DNA of 64,000 bases from Skermanella pratensis (GTDB lineage: Bacteria; Pseudomonadota; Alphaproteobacteria; Azospirillales; Azospirillaceae), in contig NZ_CP030265.1 in assembly GCF_008843145.1 (NCBI RefSeq), positions 5,077,001 through 5,141,000 of the forward strand, read 5' to 3'. Of this stretch, positions 52,101 through 62,843 are shown piece after piece (position 1 is the first letter of the stretch; the number at the start of each line of letters is the position of its first letter). The position numbers and the translations under genes are program-made. The notes beneath the pieces were generated by a model that had not been told where the DNA came from, searched no databases, and saw only the letters and a list, made by a program, of their open reading frames with translations.

Positions 52101-52787
52101 TACAACCCCGCCCGCACCTGGACGCCGGAGAACGCGGTCGGCATCGGCGGCGCCTATCTCTGCGTCTACGGGATGGAGGGGCCGGGCGGCTACCAGTTCG
52201 TCGGCCGCACCTGCCAGATGTGGAACACCTACCGGACCACGGCCGAGTTCCCGCCGGGCAAGTCCTGGCTGCTGCGCCACTTCGACCAGATCCGCTTCCA
52301 CCCGGTCAGCCACGGGGAGCTGCTGGCCTTCCGGGCGGATTTCCTGCAGGGGCGGGCGTCCCTGAGGATCACCGAGGAGACCTTCCGACTGCGCGACTAC
52401 CGGCGCTTCCTGGAGCAGAACCGGGACTCGATCGAGGCCTTCAAGGCCCGGCAGCAGGCCGCCTTCGAGGCCGAGCGCGCGCGGTGGGAGGCGTCGGGCC
52501 AGACCGTCGCGGCGGAGGTGATCGACTCCGGCCCCATTCCCGGGCATGCCGACATGCCCGACGGCGGCGAGGCCATAGCCAGCCCGGTTTCGGGAAGCAT
52601 CTGGAAGGTCTCCGGAACGGCCGGGACGGCGGTGAAGGCCGGCGACGTCCTGGTCATCGTCGAATCCATGAAGATGGAGATCGCGGTCCCCGCCCCCGCC
52701 GACGGCACCCTGGTCGAGATCCGGTGCGCCGAGGGGCAGGCCGTCTCGCTGGGCCAGCCGCTCGCCGTCTTCCTTCCCGCCGCATGA
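49185..52787 (+). CDS. Guanidine carboxylase (annotated as urea carboxylase), biotin-dependent
   Basis: A 1200-residue multidomain enzyme. An N-terminal biotin carboxylase domain (1-450: [44 protein letters not shown]) is followed by the two carboxyltransferase domains related to KipA (about 450-760) and KipI (about 800-1020). The C-terminal biotinyl domain has [11 protein letters not shown]. It carboxylates guanidine to carboxyguanidine using ATP and bicarbonate. In the substrate loop [14 protein letters not shown] residue 1014 is Asn. From memory, true urea carboxylases have Asp there, so the riboswitch and this residue agree on guanidine. Start ATG 49185 at [11 protein letters not shown]. 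Confidence 0.92.
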   Translation: MFSKVLIANRGEIACRVIRTLDRMGIASVAVYSEADAHSLHVAMAGEAVCIGPAAVSESYLDAGRILEAARATGAQAIHPGYGFLSENPGFAEACAEAGIAFIGPTPDQMRAFGLKHTARRLAAESGVPLSPGSGLLTDAGEALEEASRIGYPVMIKSTAGGGGIGMQLCREPSELAGMFEAVSRLSRNNFKESGVYLEKFVEHARHVEVQIFGDGRGAVVALGERDCSAQRRNQKVIEETPAPHLSDAQRQALFDAAERLGAAVGYRSAGTVEFIHDAEAGEFYFLEVNTRLQVEHGVTEEVTGIDLVEWMIRQAAGEALPLAEHARRAEGASIQVRVYAEDPGRAFRPSAGILTRAEFPGDARVETWVGRGTEVTPFYDPLLAKIIVRGGDRAEAIAKLRAALDACRLDGIETNLGYLRQLAADPAFAEGGFTTRYLETVAYRARSIEVVTPGTLTSVQDYPGRVGYWEVGVPPSGPMDPLAFRLGNRLLGNPEGTAGLELTVSGPTLKFNTDALVCLAGAAMPATLDGAAVPFWEPVAAPAGSTLRIGAATGAGCRAYLLVRGGIDVPTYLGSRSTFTLGKFGGHGGRALMPGDVLHVGTEAAAETGAIHPALVPDYGHAWEIGVLYGPHGAPDFFTETDIATFFAADWEVHYNSSRTGVRLIGPKPDWARKDGGEAGLHPSNIHDNAYAVGTVDFTGDMPVILGPDGPSLGGFVCPATIVQAELWKIGQLRPGDKVRFRRLTAAEAAALEDAQDAAIATLRPAGRDAPAPRRGTGPDEAVLYRLPAVPGGEDVVYRRSGDRYLLVEYGPPVLDLTLRFRVHALQQHLAALGLAGILDLTPGIRSLQIHYDSRVLALADLLDRLVAAERELPAIDDLEVPTRIVHLPLSWDDEATRLAISKYMQSVRADAPWCPSNIEFIRRINGLDGVEAVKEILFGASYLVMGLGDVYLGAPVATPVDPRHRLVTTKYNPARTWTPENAVGIGGAYLCVYGMEGPGGYQFVGRTCQMWNTYRTTAEFPPGKSWLLRHFDQIRFHPVSHGELLAFRADFLQGRASLRITEETFRLRDYRRFLEQNRDSIEAFKARQQAAFEAERARWEASGQTVAAEVIDSGPIPGHADMPDGGEAIASPVSGSIWKVSGTAGTAVKAGDVLVIVESMKMEIAVPAPADGTLVEIRCAEGQAVSLGQPLAVFLPAA

Positions 52788-54622
52788 ACCCCGCCCGTAT
52801 GAGCATCGAAGCACCCGACATGACCGACCAAAGCCTGGAAATCGCCGTCCTTGCCCGAGCCTATGCCGATGGAAGCCTGACACCCGAGGCCGTGCTGGAC
52901 GGCGTCCATGCCCGGATCGGCGCGATGGGCCTCCGCCCCGTCTGGATCACCCTGTTCGACAAGGCCGACGCGCTGGCCCGGCTCGGCCGGGCACGGGCCA
53001 GGATGGAGGCGGGCGAGGACCTGCCCCTGTTCGGCATCCCCTTCGCGGTCAAGGACAATATCGACGTGGCCGGCGTGCCGACCACCGCCGGCTGCCCCGA
53101 CTTCGCCTTCGTACCCGAGCGCTCCGCCACCGTGGTGGAGCGGCTCCAGGCCGCGGGCGCCATCCTGATCGGCAAGACCAACCTGGACCAGTTCGCCACC
53201 GGGCTGGTCGGGACCCGGTCGCCCTACGGCATCTGCTCGTCCGTGTTCGACCCGGCCCATGTGTCGGGCGGGTCGAGCTCCGGGTCGGGCGTCGCGGTCG
53301 GGGCGGGGCTGGTCAGCTTCGCGCTGGGGACCGACACGGCGGGCTCGGGCCGGGTGCCTGCCGCCTTCAACAACATCATCGGGCTGAAGCCGACCAAGGG
53401 GCTGGTCAGCACCGCGGGCGTGCTGCCTGCCTGCCGGACCCAGGACTGCGTGTCGGTCTTCGCCGGCTCCAGCGGGGATGCCCTGGCGGTCCTCCGGGCG
53501 GCGGCGGGGTTCGACCCGGCGGACCCGTTCTCCCGGCGGGCTCCGGCGGGAGCGACGCTTCCGGCATCGGTGCCGCCGGGGTTCCGCTTCGGCGTGCCGT
53601 CGCCCGAAGGGCTGGAGTTCTTCGGCGACGCGGGCGCCGCCGAGCTGTTCGCCGCGTCCGTCGCCCGGCTGGAAGCCCTGGGCGGCACCCGCGTGGAGTT
53701 CGACTACGCCCCCTTCGTCGAAGCGGCGAAGCTGCTCTATGCCGGCCCGTGGGTGGCCGAGCGGCTGGCCGCGATCCGGGACTTCGCGGAAACCAGGCCC
53801 GATTCGATCCATCCCGTGGTCCGCGAGATCATCCTGGGCGGCGGCCGCTACAGCGCCGTCGATGCCTTCGAGGCGCAGTACAAGCTGGCCGAGTTGACCC
53901 GGCGGGCGGAGGGCTGGTGGGAGCGCATGGACGTGATGCTGCTGCCCACGACCGGCACCACCTTCACCATCGAGGACATGCTGGCCGACCCGATCCGGCT
54001 GAACAGCCAGCTCGGCCACTACACCAACTTCGTGAACCTGATGGACCTGTCGGCGATCGCCGTGCCGGCCGGGTTCCGCTCCACGGGGCTGCCCTTCGGC
54101 GTCACGCTGATCGGGCGCGCCTTCGAGGACGGCAGGCTGGCGCTGCTGGCCGACCGGTTCCACCGGGCGCAGGCCCCCACGATCGGCGCCACCGGGCATG
54201 CCGTCGCCGGCCCGGCGCTGGAGGCGGCGGAGTCGGGAATGGTCCGGCTGGCCGTGGTCGGCGCCCACCTGTCCGGACTGCCGCTCAACCACCAGCTTAC
54301 CGGGCGCGGCGCGCGGCTGGTGCGGACGGACCGCACGGCATCCGGCTACAGGCTGTTCGCCCTGCCCGGCACCACGCCGGCCAAGCCCGGCCTGCTGCGC
54401 GACCCCGGCGCCCCCGGCGGGATCGAGGTCGAGGTCTGGGAGCTGGACGCCGCCGGTTTCGGCGGCTTCGTCGCCGAGGTGCCCCCGCCGCTCGCCATCG
54501 GCACGCTGGAACTGGCCTGCGGCGCCCGGGTGCAGGGCTTCCTGTGCGAGGCCCATGCGACCGTCGGAGCGCAGGACATCACCAATCACGGCGGCTGGAG
54601 GAACTGGCTTGCCACCCGCTGA
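52784..54622 (+). CDS. atzF: Allophanate hydrolase
   Basis: A 612-residue enzyme splitting allophanate into CO2 and ammonia. The N-terminal amidase-signature domain has the catalytic lysine ([14 protein letters not shown]) and the Ser-cisSer-Lys loop ([34 protein letters not shown]). The C-terminal domain (about 470-612) is the AtzF-type second domain ending [15 protein letters not shown]. The start overlaps the carboxylase stop by 4 bases (ATGA). Start codons 5 and 12 codons later are possible. Confidence 0.93.
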   Translation: MNPARMSIEAPDMTDQSLEIAVLARAYADGSLTPEAVLDGVHARIGAMGLRPVWITLFDKADALARLGRARARMEAGEDLPLFGIPFAVKDNIDVAGVPTTAGCPDFAFVPERSATVVERLQAAGAILIGKTNLDQFATGLVGTRSPYGICSSVFDPAHVSGGSSSGSGVAVGAGLVSFALGTDTAGSGRVPAAFNNIIGLKPTKGLVSTAGVLPACRTQDCVSVFAGSSGDALAVLRAAAGFDPADPFSRRAPAGATLPASVPPGFRFGVPSPEGLEFFGDAGAAELFAASVARLEALGGTRVEFDYAPFVEAAKLLYAGPWVAERLAAIRDFAETRPDSIHPVVREIILGGGRYSAVDAFEAQYKLAELTRRAEGWWERMDVMLLPTTGTTFTIEDMLADPIRLNSQLGHYTNFVNLMDLSAIAVPAGFRSTGLPFGVTLIGRAFEDGRLALLADRFHRAQAPTIGATGHAVAGPALEAAESGMVRLAVVGAHLSGLPLNHQLTGRGARLVRTDRTASGYRLFALPGTTPAKPGLLRDPGAPGGIEVEVWELDAAGFGGFVAEVPPPLAIGTLELACGARVQGFLCEAHATVGAQDITNHGGWRNWLATR

Positions 54623-54644
54623 CCAACCCCGGAGGAGCCTTCCC

Positions 54645-55724
54645 ATGCGCACCCTGTTCAAATCGGCATTCGTCGTCCTGGGCCTCGCCCTGACCCTCAC
54701 CATGACCGCGGCGCAGTCGCCGGCGGTCGCGGCGGAGAAGAAGTCCTTCAAGATCGCTTGGTCGATCTATGCCGGCTGGATGCCGTGGGGCTACGCGGCC
54801 GACAGCGGCATCATGAAGAAGTGGGCCGACAAGTACGGCATCTCGGTCGAGATCGTCCAGATCAACGACTATGTGGAATCGATCAACCAGTACACCGCCG
54901 GGGCGTTCGACGGCTGCGTCATGACCAACATGGACGCGCTGACCATCCCGGCCGCCGGCGGCGTCGACTCCACCGCGCTGATCGCGGGCGACTATTCCGA
55001 CGGCAACGACGGGGTGGTCCTGAAGGACGGCAAGAGCCTCGCTGAGATCAAGGGCCAGGACGTCAACCTGGTGGAGCTGTCGGTGTCCCACTACCTGCTC
55101 GCCCGGGCGCTGGACAGCGCAGGATTGTCGGAGCGGGACATCCGGGTGGTCAATACGGCCGATGCCGACATCGTCTCCGCCTTCGTGTCCTCCGACGTCA
55201 CGGCGACGGTGACCTGGAACCCGCAGCTCAGCGAAGTGCGGAAGGCGGAGGGCGCCGCCCTGGTGTTCGACAGCAGCAGGATCCCGGGCGAGATCATCGA
55301 CCTGATGATCGTCAACACGGAGACGCTGAAGGACAACCCGTCGCTGGGCAAGGCGCTGGTCGGCGCCTGGTACGAGACGCTGGCGCTGATGCGGGACGGC
55401 GGGGCGAAGGGCACGGAGGCGCTGACCGCCATGGCGACCGCGGCCGGCACCGACCTGGAAGGCTACAAGGCCCAGCTCGCCACCACGAGGATGTTCTACA
55501 CCCCGGCCGAGGCGGTGGCGTTCGCGTCAAGCCCCGAGCTGGTCAAGGGCATGGACCTGGTCCGCACCTTCTCGTTCGACCACGGGCTGCTGGGCGAGGG
55601 CGCCCGGACGGTCGATGCGGTCGGGATCGGTTTTCCCGGCGGGACGGTGCTGGGCGATGCCGGCAACGTCAAGCTGCGCTTCGACGCCGATTACATGAGG
55701 ATGGCCCAGGAAGGGAAGCTCTGA
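54645..55724 (+). CDS. ABC transporter substrate-binding protein (NitT/TauT-like)
   Basis: A 359-residue periplasmic protein. The signal peptide ends near AVAAEKKSF (about residue 30). FKIAWSIYAGWMPWGYAADSGIMKKW and TNMDALTIPAAGGVDSTALI are typical of the binding proteins that accompany guanidine/urea carboxylase operons. Likely ligand: guanidine or a guanidino compound, from riboswitch control and operon position. The start follows GGAGGAG. Confidence 0.88.
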   Translation: MRTLFKSAFVVLGLALTLTMTAAQSPAVAAEKKSFKIAWSIYAGWMPWGYAADSGIMKKWADKYGISVEIVQINDYVESINQYTAGAFDGCVMTNMDALTIPAAGGVDSTALIAGDYSDGNDGVVLKDGKSLAEIKGQDVNLVELSVSHYLLARALDSAGLSERDIRVVNTADADIVSAFVSSDVTATVTWNPQLSEVRKAEGAALVFDSSRIPGEIIDLMIVNTETLKDNPSLGKALVGAWYETLALMRDGGAKGTEALTAMATAAGTDLEGYKAQLATTRMFYTPAEAVAFASSPELVKGMDLVRTFSFDHGLLGEGARTVDAVGIGFPGGTVLGDAGNVKLRFDADYMRMAQEGKL

Positions 55725-55727
55725 CCC

Positions 55728-56552
55728 ATGCGCCGGATCATCAACCTGCGTCCCGGCCGGGGCGGCATCGTGCTGTGGGGCGCGCTGCCGTTCCTGGCGG
55801 CCGGCGTCGCCTACGCGCTGGCCTCGTCCGCCCGGCTGGCGGCCAACCCGAACGACAAGCTGCTGCCGCAGCTGGAAAGCTTCGCGGCGGCCCTCGGCCG
55901 GCTGGCGCTCAACCCCGATGCGCGGACCGGCGACTACCTGATGTGGGTGGACACGCTGGCCAGCCTTCAGCGGCTGGGCCTCGGGCTGGGCGTGGCGACC
56001 GCGCTGGCGCTGGTCCTTGGTCTGGCGATCGGGTTGATACCCTATGTGCGGGCGGGCCTGTCGCCCTTCGTCGGCGTGGTCTCCATGATCCCGCCGATGG
56101 CGGTGCTGCCGGTCCTGTTCATCGTCTTCGGCCTGGACGAGCTGTCCAAGGTGGTGCTGATCGTGTTCGGCGTGGCGCCGTTCCTGGTGCGCGACCTGGC
56201 GCTGAAGGTCGGCGACCTGCCGCGCGAGCAACTGATCAAGGCGGAGACGCTGGGGGCCTCCACCTGGCAGATCGTGGTCCGCGTGGTGCTGCCCCAGATG
56301 CTGCCCCGGCTGATCGACGCGGTGCGCCTGTCCCTGGGGCCGGCCTGGCTGTTCCTGATCTCGGCCGAGGCGATCGCCGCGACGGAGGGGCTGGGCTACA
56401 GGATATTCCTGGTGCGCCGCTACATGGCGATGGACGCGATCCTGCCCTATGTCGCCTGGATCACGCTGCTGGCCTTCCTGTCGGACGCCGGGCTGCGCTG
56501 GGTCAACGCCCGCTTCTTCCCGTGGCTGAAGGCCGGAAAGGGGCAGTCATGA
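55728..56552 (+). CDS. ABC transporter permease (NitT/TauT-like)
   Basis: A 274-residue inner-membrane protein with about six helices. The EAA-type coupling motif reads LIKAETLGASTWQIVVRVVLPQMLPRL. It starts 3 bases after the binding-protein stop and overlaps the ATPase start by 4 bases. Confidence 0.92.
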   Translation: MRRIINLRPGRGGIVLWGALPFLAAGVAYALASSARLAANPNDKLLPQLESFAAALGRLALNPDARTGDYLMWVDTLASLQRLGLGLGVATALALVLGLAIGLIPYVRAGLSPFVGVVSMIPPMAVLPVLFIVFGLDELSKVVLIVFGVAPFLVRDLALKVGDLPREQLIKAETLGASTWQIVVRVVLPQMLPRLIDAVRLSLGPAWLFLISAEAIAATEGLGYRIFLVRRYMAMDAILPYVAWITLLAFLSDAGLRWVNARFFPWLKAGKGQS

Positions 56553-57355
56553 GCCGGATATCGGTCAGGAACCTGTGGAAGGAATATCCCGGCCAGGTGG
56601 TGCTGGAGCGGGTGTCGCTGGAGATCGCGTCGGGCGAGTTCTGCGCCCTGGTCGGCCCGTCGGGCTGCGGCAAGACCACGTTCCTGAGGATGCTGCTGGG
56701 CGAGGAAAGCCCGACCCGCGGCACCATCGAGCTGGACGGCAGGCCGCTGGTCGCTGAACCCGGCCCGGACCGGGGCGTGGTGTTCCAGCGCTACTCCGTG
56801 TTCCCGCACCTGACCGCGCTCCAGAACGTGATCATCGGGCGCGAGTTCGAACGGTCGAAGTTCCTGGGAAAACTGTTCGGCCGGGAGCGCCGCGCCGCCG
56901 AGGAGGAGGCTTCCGGGATCCTGGACACGGTCGGACTGTCCGCCCACCGGGACAAGTACCCCGCCGAGCTGTCCGGCGGCATGCAGCAGCGGCTGGCGAT
57001 CTCCCAGGCGCTGATCAGGAAGCCCAAGGTGCTGCTGCTGGACGAGCCGTTCGGAGCATTGGACGCCGGCACCAAGAGCCAGATGTACGAGCTGCTGCTC
57101 GGCCTGTGGGACAAGCACAAGATGAGCATCTTCATGGTCACCCATGACCTGAAGGAAGGCTTCACCCTGGCGACCCGCGTGCTCGCCTTCGACAAGGTCC
57201 GCGTCGACCCCCAGGAACCGGGCGCCTATGGGGCGACCGTGACCTACGACCTCCCCCTGGAAGCCAAGATCGCCGCGAGGCGGGCGGCGACCCTCCACGC
57301 CCCGGAGCCGGTCAGCGAGCCCTCCCCGGCCGTTTCCCTGGTCCCGGTGACTTGA
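56549..57355 (+). CDS. ABC transporter ATP-binding protein (NitT/TauT-like)
   Basis: A 268-residue ATPase from MSRISVRNLWKEYPG. Walker A GPSGCGKTTFLRM, signature ELSGGMQQRLAISQ, Walker B VLLLDEPFGALD and H-loop MVTHDLKEG are all present. Last gene of the riboswitch-controlled operon. Confidence 0.93.
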   Translation: MSRISVRNLWKEYPGQVVLERVSLEIASGEFCALVGPSGCGKTTFLRMLLGEESPTRGTIELDGRPLVAEPGPDRGVVFQRYSVFPHLTALQNVIIGREFERSKFLGKLFGRERRAAEEEASGILDTVGLSAHRDKYPAELSGGMQQRLAISQALIRKPKVLLLDEPFGALDAGTKSQMYELLLGLWDKHKMSIFMVTHDLKEGFTLATRVLAFDKVRVDPQEPGAYGATVTYDLPLEAKIAARRAATLHAPEPVSEPSPAVSLVPVT

Positions 57356-57534
57356 ACAGCGCCGGATGCATCGCCTGGGCGCGGGCGCTCAGCAGCCGGT
57401 GCAAGGCCGCGACGAGCGATCGGAGCCGGGATTTCCCCCAATCCAAGTTGGGATGCCGTAGGTAAGCCAAACCTGTTCTCCTGCCGAGGTACAGGCTGGG
57501 GTCGATGCAATCATCGTTCCATAAAGACGGGCTG

Positions 57535-57633
57535 CGTAGGTCGGACTTCGCCCACGGGGCGAACTCCGACGCGTTGCATCGGCGCTCCGGACCCGATGTC
57601 GGCGTCGTCCCTTCGGGCCGAGGCCGACCTACG
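57535..57633. repeat. 99-bp palindromic repeat element (copy 2)
   Basis: Ends are the inverted repeats cgtaggtcgg (57535-57544) and ccgacctacg (57624-57633). The interior includes gtcggcgt and cgaggcc near the right end, as in the element at 30791-30890. It sits between the convergent 3' ends of the ABC ATPase gene and the LysR gene, a typical place for REP/MITE-like elements. The rest of 57356-57639 shows nothing else I can assign. Confidence 0.85.
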
Positions 57634-57639
57634 AGAATC

Positions 57640-58569
57640 TCACGCCGGGCCGGCATCCCCCATCGCTCCCGATGACGCCGCCTGCCGCTTGATCTCCCGC
57701 ACGAAGCTCTGCACCAGGGTCCGTCCCGCGTCGGCGCTGCGGGTCGCGACGAAGTGGGTCGAGGCGAAGTTGTAGATCCTCGGCTTCAGGGGACGCATCA
57801 GTCCGCGCCTCATCCAGTCCTCGCCGATGTGGCAGGGCAGGAAGCCGATGAACTGGCCGGACAGGATCATCATGACCTGCGCCTCCATGTGCATGACCGT
57901 CCCGCAGGGGCGGGGATGGTTGGCGCGGTAGAGGTCGTCGAAATGCAGGTACCCGCGCACCGCGAAGGGGGCCTCCTCGATCGCCGCGCGGTCGATCCTG
58001 TCGTCCGGCACGTCGTGGAGCCGGTGCTTGCGGCCGCAATAGAGGGAGTGGGGCTCGCGGTATATGGGCTGGTATGTCAGTCCGGGGACTTTCTGCGACA
58101 TGGGGCCGACCACCACGTCGCGCGAGCCGTCGGCGACCGCGGCTTCCAGTTCCGTCGGCGTTCCCAGCAGCAGGTCCACGAAGACGTCGGGAGCGTACTC
58201 GCAGTAGCGGCTCAGCGCCGTCTGGATGCCCAGTTCCGGCGAGGTCACCACGCCGTCCACGATGCCGACGCGCAGTTGCCCCATCAGCTTGCCCCGGTCG
58301 CGCCCGATGCGCGACTGGAAGGCATCGATCTCTACGAACAGCCGCCTGGCCGCGTCGTAGGTCGCCTCCCCGAATTCGGTCAGGCGGAAACCGCGCCGCC
58401 CGCGCTCGCACAGGGGAGCCCCCAGCTTCCGTTCCAGCGCCGCCAGATGGGTGCTGAGCGTGGATTGCGACAGGTTCAGCACGATCTGGGCATCGGCGAA
58501 GCCGCCGGAGTCGGCCAGGGTGACGAACACGCGCAGAAGGCGCAGGTCGATGTTGTCGAGGCGTCTCAT
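57640..58569 (-). CDS. LysR-family transcriptional regulator
   Basis: A 309-residue LysR protein. The N-terminal helix-turn-helix is FADAQIVLNLSQSTLSTHLAALERKLG, followed by a periplasmic-binding-protein-like effector domain. It is divergent from the second ABC transporter/creatininase operon with about 120 A+T-rich bases between, so it probably regulates that operon in response to a guanidino ligand. The ligand is inference. Confidence 0.9.
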   Translation of the reverse strand: MRRLDNIDLRLLRVFVTLADSGGFADAQIVLNLSQSTLSTHLAALERKLGAPLCERGRRGFRLTEFGEATYDAARRLFVEIDAFQSRIGRDRGKLMGQLRVGIVDGVVTSPELGIQTALSRYCEYAPDVFVDLLLGTPTELEAAVADGSRDVVVGPMSQKVPGLTYQPIYREPHSLYCGRKHRLHDVPDDRIDRAAIEEAPFAVRGYLHFDDLYRANHPRPCGTVMHMEAQVMMILSGQFIGFLPCHIGEDWMRRGLMRPLKPRIYNFASTHFVATRSADAGRTLVQSFVREIKRQAASSGAMGDAGPA

Positions 58570-58688
58570 GGTCCGGGTGCCGCCTTCACATCGATGATTT
58601 TCAATATATCCGTCTATTAAACCTGATTTTTATAGATGTAAACCTGCGCGATGATCCTTGGAAAGCACTCCAGCGACGAGGGTCACCG

Positions 58689-59675
58689 ATGCTCCGCACA
58701 AGCCGACTTGCAGCCGCCGCCCTGGTCCTCGCGACCTTCTCGGTACCGGCATGGGCAGCCGACACGATCCGGGTGCTGTCACCCACCTGGCCCGGCTTCG
58801 CGCCCGTGTTCGTGGCTTCCGACAAAGGCTACTTCAAGGAACTCGGGCTGACCGTCGACATGAAGTTCGAGGACGACCGGGCCAACGTCATGGCGGCGAT
58901 GATGCGCGGCGACATCGAGGTCGACATGCGCACCGTTGGCGAGCACCAGGGCCGCCCGCGGGACGAGACCACGCCGGGCGTCATCATCGGCACGATCGAC
59001 AAGTCGGTCGGCGGCGACGGGGTCATCGCCGACGGGTCGATCGGTACGGTGGCCGACTTGCGCGGCAAGAAGATCGCGGTCGAACCCAACATCCCGGCCC
59101 GCCTGCTGCTCCAGCTCGCCCTGAAGAAGGAAGGGATGAGCCTTGACGACCTGTCGATCCTGGAGATCGCGACCGCCGACACGATCGCCGTGTTCGCCGA
59201 CAGCTCGATCGCGGCGGTCGGGACCTACCAGCCGTTCCAGTCCCAGGCCATCACCGCCCTGCCGGACCGCAAGGGCAAGGTCCTGCTGTCGTCGGTGGAC
59301 AGCGAGATCATCATCGACGTGATCACCGCCCGCCAGGACGACCTCAGCAAGAACCCGGCGAAGTACCGGAACTTCCTGGCCGGCATCTACCGGGCGATCG
59401 ACCTGTACAGGACGAACCCGGAGGAGTTCATCGAGCTGGCGGCCCCCCACTACAACCTCGGCGAGGACGAGGTGAAGGAGATCATCGACACCAGCCTGGC
59501 CTACACCCCGCTGGCCGAGGCCAAGGACCTGATCGGCACCCCGGACCGGCCCGGCCGGCTGCACGGGATCTTCGACACCGTCATGCAGCTCAACATCGAG
59601 AACGGCGCCGCCGACACCAGGCTGACCGCCGCCAGCCAGATCGACGCCTCCGTGATCTCCCGGGTCGCCCCGTGA
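58689..59675 (+). CDS. ABC transporter substrate-binding protein (SsuA/NitT/TauT-like)
   Basis: A 328-residue periplasmic protein. The signal peptide ends at PAWAADTIRV (about residue 24). FAPVFVASDKGYFKELGLTVDMKF is the NMT1/SsuA-type pattern. It differs clearly from the binding protein at 54645, so the two importers serve different ligands. First gene of the LysR-linked operon, overlapping the permease start by 4 bases. Confidence 0.9.
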   Translation: MLRTSRLAAAALVLATFSVPAWAADTIRVLSPTWPGFAPVFVASDKGYFKELGLTVDMKFEDDRANVMAAMMRGDIEVDMRTVGEHQGRPRDETTPGVIIGTIDKSVGGDGVIADGSIGTVADLRGKKIAVEPNIPARLLLQLALKKEGMSLDDLSILEIATADTIAVFADSSIAAVGTYQPFQSQAITALPDRKGKVLLSSVDSEIIIDVITARQDDLSKNPAKYRNFLAGIYRAIDLYRTNPEEFIELAAPHYNLGEDEVKEIIDTSLAYTPLAEAKDLIGTPDRPGRLHGIFDTVMQLNIENGAADTRLTAASQIDASVISRVAP

Positions 59676-60544
59676 CCCAGGGGCAGACGTCGGCGCTCCG
59701 CGGTCCGGATCTTCCTGCCGTGGCAACCGGAACGAAGGCCGCAAGGGTGGCGCCGCAACCCCGGCGCTCCTCCCTCTGGACTTTCCGCGGGACGCTGTCG
59801 CGCCGGGCCCAGGTCGGGATCGGCGTGGCGGCCAGCGTCGGGCTGCTGCTGGCGTGGGAGGCGGTCTCCCGGATCGGGCTGGTGAACAGCCTTTTCCTGC
59901 CCGCGCCGAGCACGGTGCTGAGCGCCATGCTGGTCATGGTCCAGAAGCAGGACCTGCTGTGGCATGCCGGCGTCTCGACGCTGCGCGTCTGGACCGCCTT
60001 CGCGCTGGCGGCCTTGATGGCGATCCCGATCGGCATCCTGATGAGCAGCTACCGCGTCGTGGGCGCGGCGCTGGAGCCGATCATAGACTTCATCCGCTAC
60101 CTGCCGGTGCCGGCCCTGGTGCCGCTCTCGATCATCTGGTTCGGCGTCGGCGAGAGCACCAAGTTGTACCTGCTGTGGCTCGGCACCTTCTTCCAGCTGG
60201 TCCTGCTGGTCGCCGACGACATGCGCCGCGTGCCGCAGGAATATATCGAGATCGCCCATACCCTCGGCGCCAACACCCGGCAGATGCTGCGCGACGTGGC
60301 CTTCCGGGCGATGCTGCCGGGGCTGGTGGACAACCTGCGGATCACGCTGGGCTGGTGCTGGACCTACCTGATCATCGCCGAGATCGTCGCCGCCGACAGC
60401 GGCATCGGCTTCGTCATCTGGACGGCCCGCCGCTACATGAAGACGCCCGAGGTCATGGCCGGCGTGGTCGTGATCGGCGTGATCGGGCTGGTCACCGACC
60501 AGCTTCTCCGGGCTCTTCACCGCCGCGCCTTCCGCTACCTGTAG
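59672..60544 (+). CDS. ABC transporter permease (SsuC/TauC-like)
   Basis: A 290-residue membrane protein with a polar N-terminus of about 45 residues, then about six helices. The coupling motif is EIAHTLGANTRQMLRDVAFRAMLPG. SLGWCWTYLIIAEIVAADSGIGF-like sequence (here TLGWCWTYLIIAEIVA) is typical of NitT/TauT permeases. Confidence 0.93.
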   Translation: MTQGQTSALRGPDLPAVATGTKAARVAPQPRRSSLWTFRGTLSRRAQVGIGVAASVGLLLAWEAVSRIGLVNSLFLPAPSTVLSAMLVMVQKQDLLWHAGVSTLRVWTAFALAALMAIPIGILMSSYRVVGAALEPIIDFIRYLPVPALVPLSIIWFGVGESTKLYLLWLGTFFQLVLLVADDMRRVPQEYIEIAHTLGANTRQMLRDVAFRAMLPGLVDNLRITLGWCWTYLIIAEIVAADSGIGFVIWTARRYMKTPEVMAGVVVIGVIGLVTDQLLRALHRRAFRYL

Positions 60545-60555
60545 CAGGCCCCACC

Positions 60556-61352
60556 ATGACCCAGCCTCACCTCGCCCCCTATCTCGCCCCTTATCTCGCC
60601 TTTGACGGCGTCACCAAGCGGTTCGGCGACCTCGACGTGGTCGCCGAACCCTTCGAAACCACCATCGCCCGCAACGAGTTCGTCGTCTTCCTCGGGCCGT
60701 CCGGCTGCGGCAAGACCACGCTGATGCGCATGATCGGCGGGCTGGACACGCCGTCCACCGGGACGATCCGCCTGGAAGGGGCGCCGGTCGGCGGGCCCGA
60801 CCACCGGCGCGGCATGGTCTTCCAGTCCTATTCGTCCTTCCCCTGGCTGACCGTCGCCGAGAACGTCCATTTCGGCATGCGCTACCGCCGGGACCTGACG
60901 GAGCGGCAGAAGCTCGCCCGCCGAGACCACTACCTGGAGCTGGTCGGGCTCTACGAGTTCTCCGACGCCTATCCGAACAAGGTGTCCGGCGGCATGCGCC
61001 AGCGGGTGGCGATCGCCCGCACGCTGGCGGCGGGATCGGACGTGATGCTGATGGACGAGCCGTTCGGTGCCCTGGACGCGCAGCGCCGGGAACGGCTCCA
61101 GGTCGAGCTGCGGAGCATCCAGCGGCGCGACGCCAAGACCATCGTCTTCGTGACCCACGACGTCGAGGAGGCGGTGTTCCTGGCGGACCGGGTCATCGTG
61201 TTCTCCAAGCGGCCCGCGCGGGTCATGGCGGACATCGACATCACCGGGCGCCTCGGTCCCGACCGCCCGCTGGAGCTGCGAGACAGTCCGGAATTCTTCC
61301 AGCTGCGCGGCGAAGTCCTGAGACTGCTGCGCGAAGCCGCCGGAGACGAGGA

Positions 61353-61356
<4 letters not shown>
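60556..61356 (+). CDS. ABC transporter ATP-binding protein (SsuB/TauB-like)
   Basis: A 266-residue ATPase. Walker A GPSGCGKTTLMRMIGGLD, signature VSGGMRQRVAIART, Walker B VMLMDEPFGALD and H-loop FVTHDVEEA. The N-terminus has a small LAPYLAPYLAF duplication coded by a short DNA repeat, so a start a few codons in is possible. Overlaps the first SDR gene by 4 bases. Confidence 0.93.
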
Positions 61357-62107
<751 letters not shown>

Positions 62108-62111
<4 letters not shown>

Positions 62112-62830
62112 CAGGATTGGACGGACCCGGATTGAACGGACTCAGGGCGCTGGTGACGGGGGCCGCGAGCGGGATCGGCCTTGCCGCCTGCGAGGCCCTG
62201 CGGGGCGCCGGTGCCCATGTGGTCGGGCTGGACCGCGCGCCGGCCCCGGCGGACGACGCCGGCCGGGTGGTCGCCGACGTGACCGACGAGGGCCAGGTGA
62301 TCGAGGCGGTGGCCCTGGCCGCCGGGCGGCTGGGCGGCCTCGACCTGCTGGTGAACTGCGCCGGCATCGAGATCGAGGCGCCGCTCCACGCGATCGACAT
62401 CGCCGACATGGACCGCATGTACGCGGTCAACCTGCGCGGCCCGATCCTGGTGGCGCGGGAAGCCCTGAAGGCCATGGAGCCGGGCGCCCGCATCGTCAAC
62501 ATCGCGTCGGAGCTCGCGTATCTCGGCCGCCAGGGCGCTTCGGGCTACTGCGCCACCAAGGGGGCGATGCTGTCGCTGACCCGGTCCTGGGCGCGGGAGC
62601 TGGCCCCCGGCATCCTGGTCAACGCCGTGGCCCCCGGTCCGATCGACACGCCGCTGCTGGGCTTCGAGCGCATGACCGATGCCCAGAAGGCGCTGGAGAG
62701 CGCCAACCCCCTGGGCCGCATCGGCCGCCCGGAGGAGGTCGCCGCCGCGATCCTCTTCCTGGCGTCCCCTGCGGCCAGCTTCATCACGGGACAATGCATC
62801 AGCGTCGACGGCGGCGCGGCGATGCACTGA
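62108..62830 (+). CDS. Short-chain dehydrogenase/reductase (GTG start)
   Basis: A 240-residue SDR. The start is read as GTG at 62108, overlapping the previous stop (GTGA). It gives a short leader before LRALVTGAASGIGLAAC. CAG, Ser and YCATK, with VDGG at the end, complete the motif set. A long upstream in-frame extension is antisense-like and rejected. The second SDR of the operon, not a close duplicate of the first. Confidence 0.87.
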
Positions 62831-62843
62831 AAGGATCGAACCT

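Noticed and set aside
49626-52883. A 1085-codon open frame on the minus strand
   Set aside because: It is the antisense shadow of the guanidine carboxylase gene in high-G+C DNA. Its translation has no family motifs and a skewed Arg/Gly/Asp/His composition.
49185-54622. Urea carboxylase/allophanate hydrolase for urea breakdown
   Set aside because: The riboswitch class, the DUF1989 pair and Asn1014 favour guanidine as the substrate.
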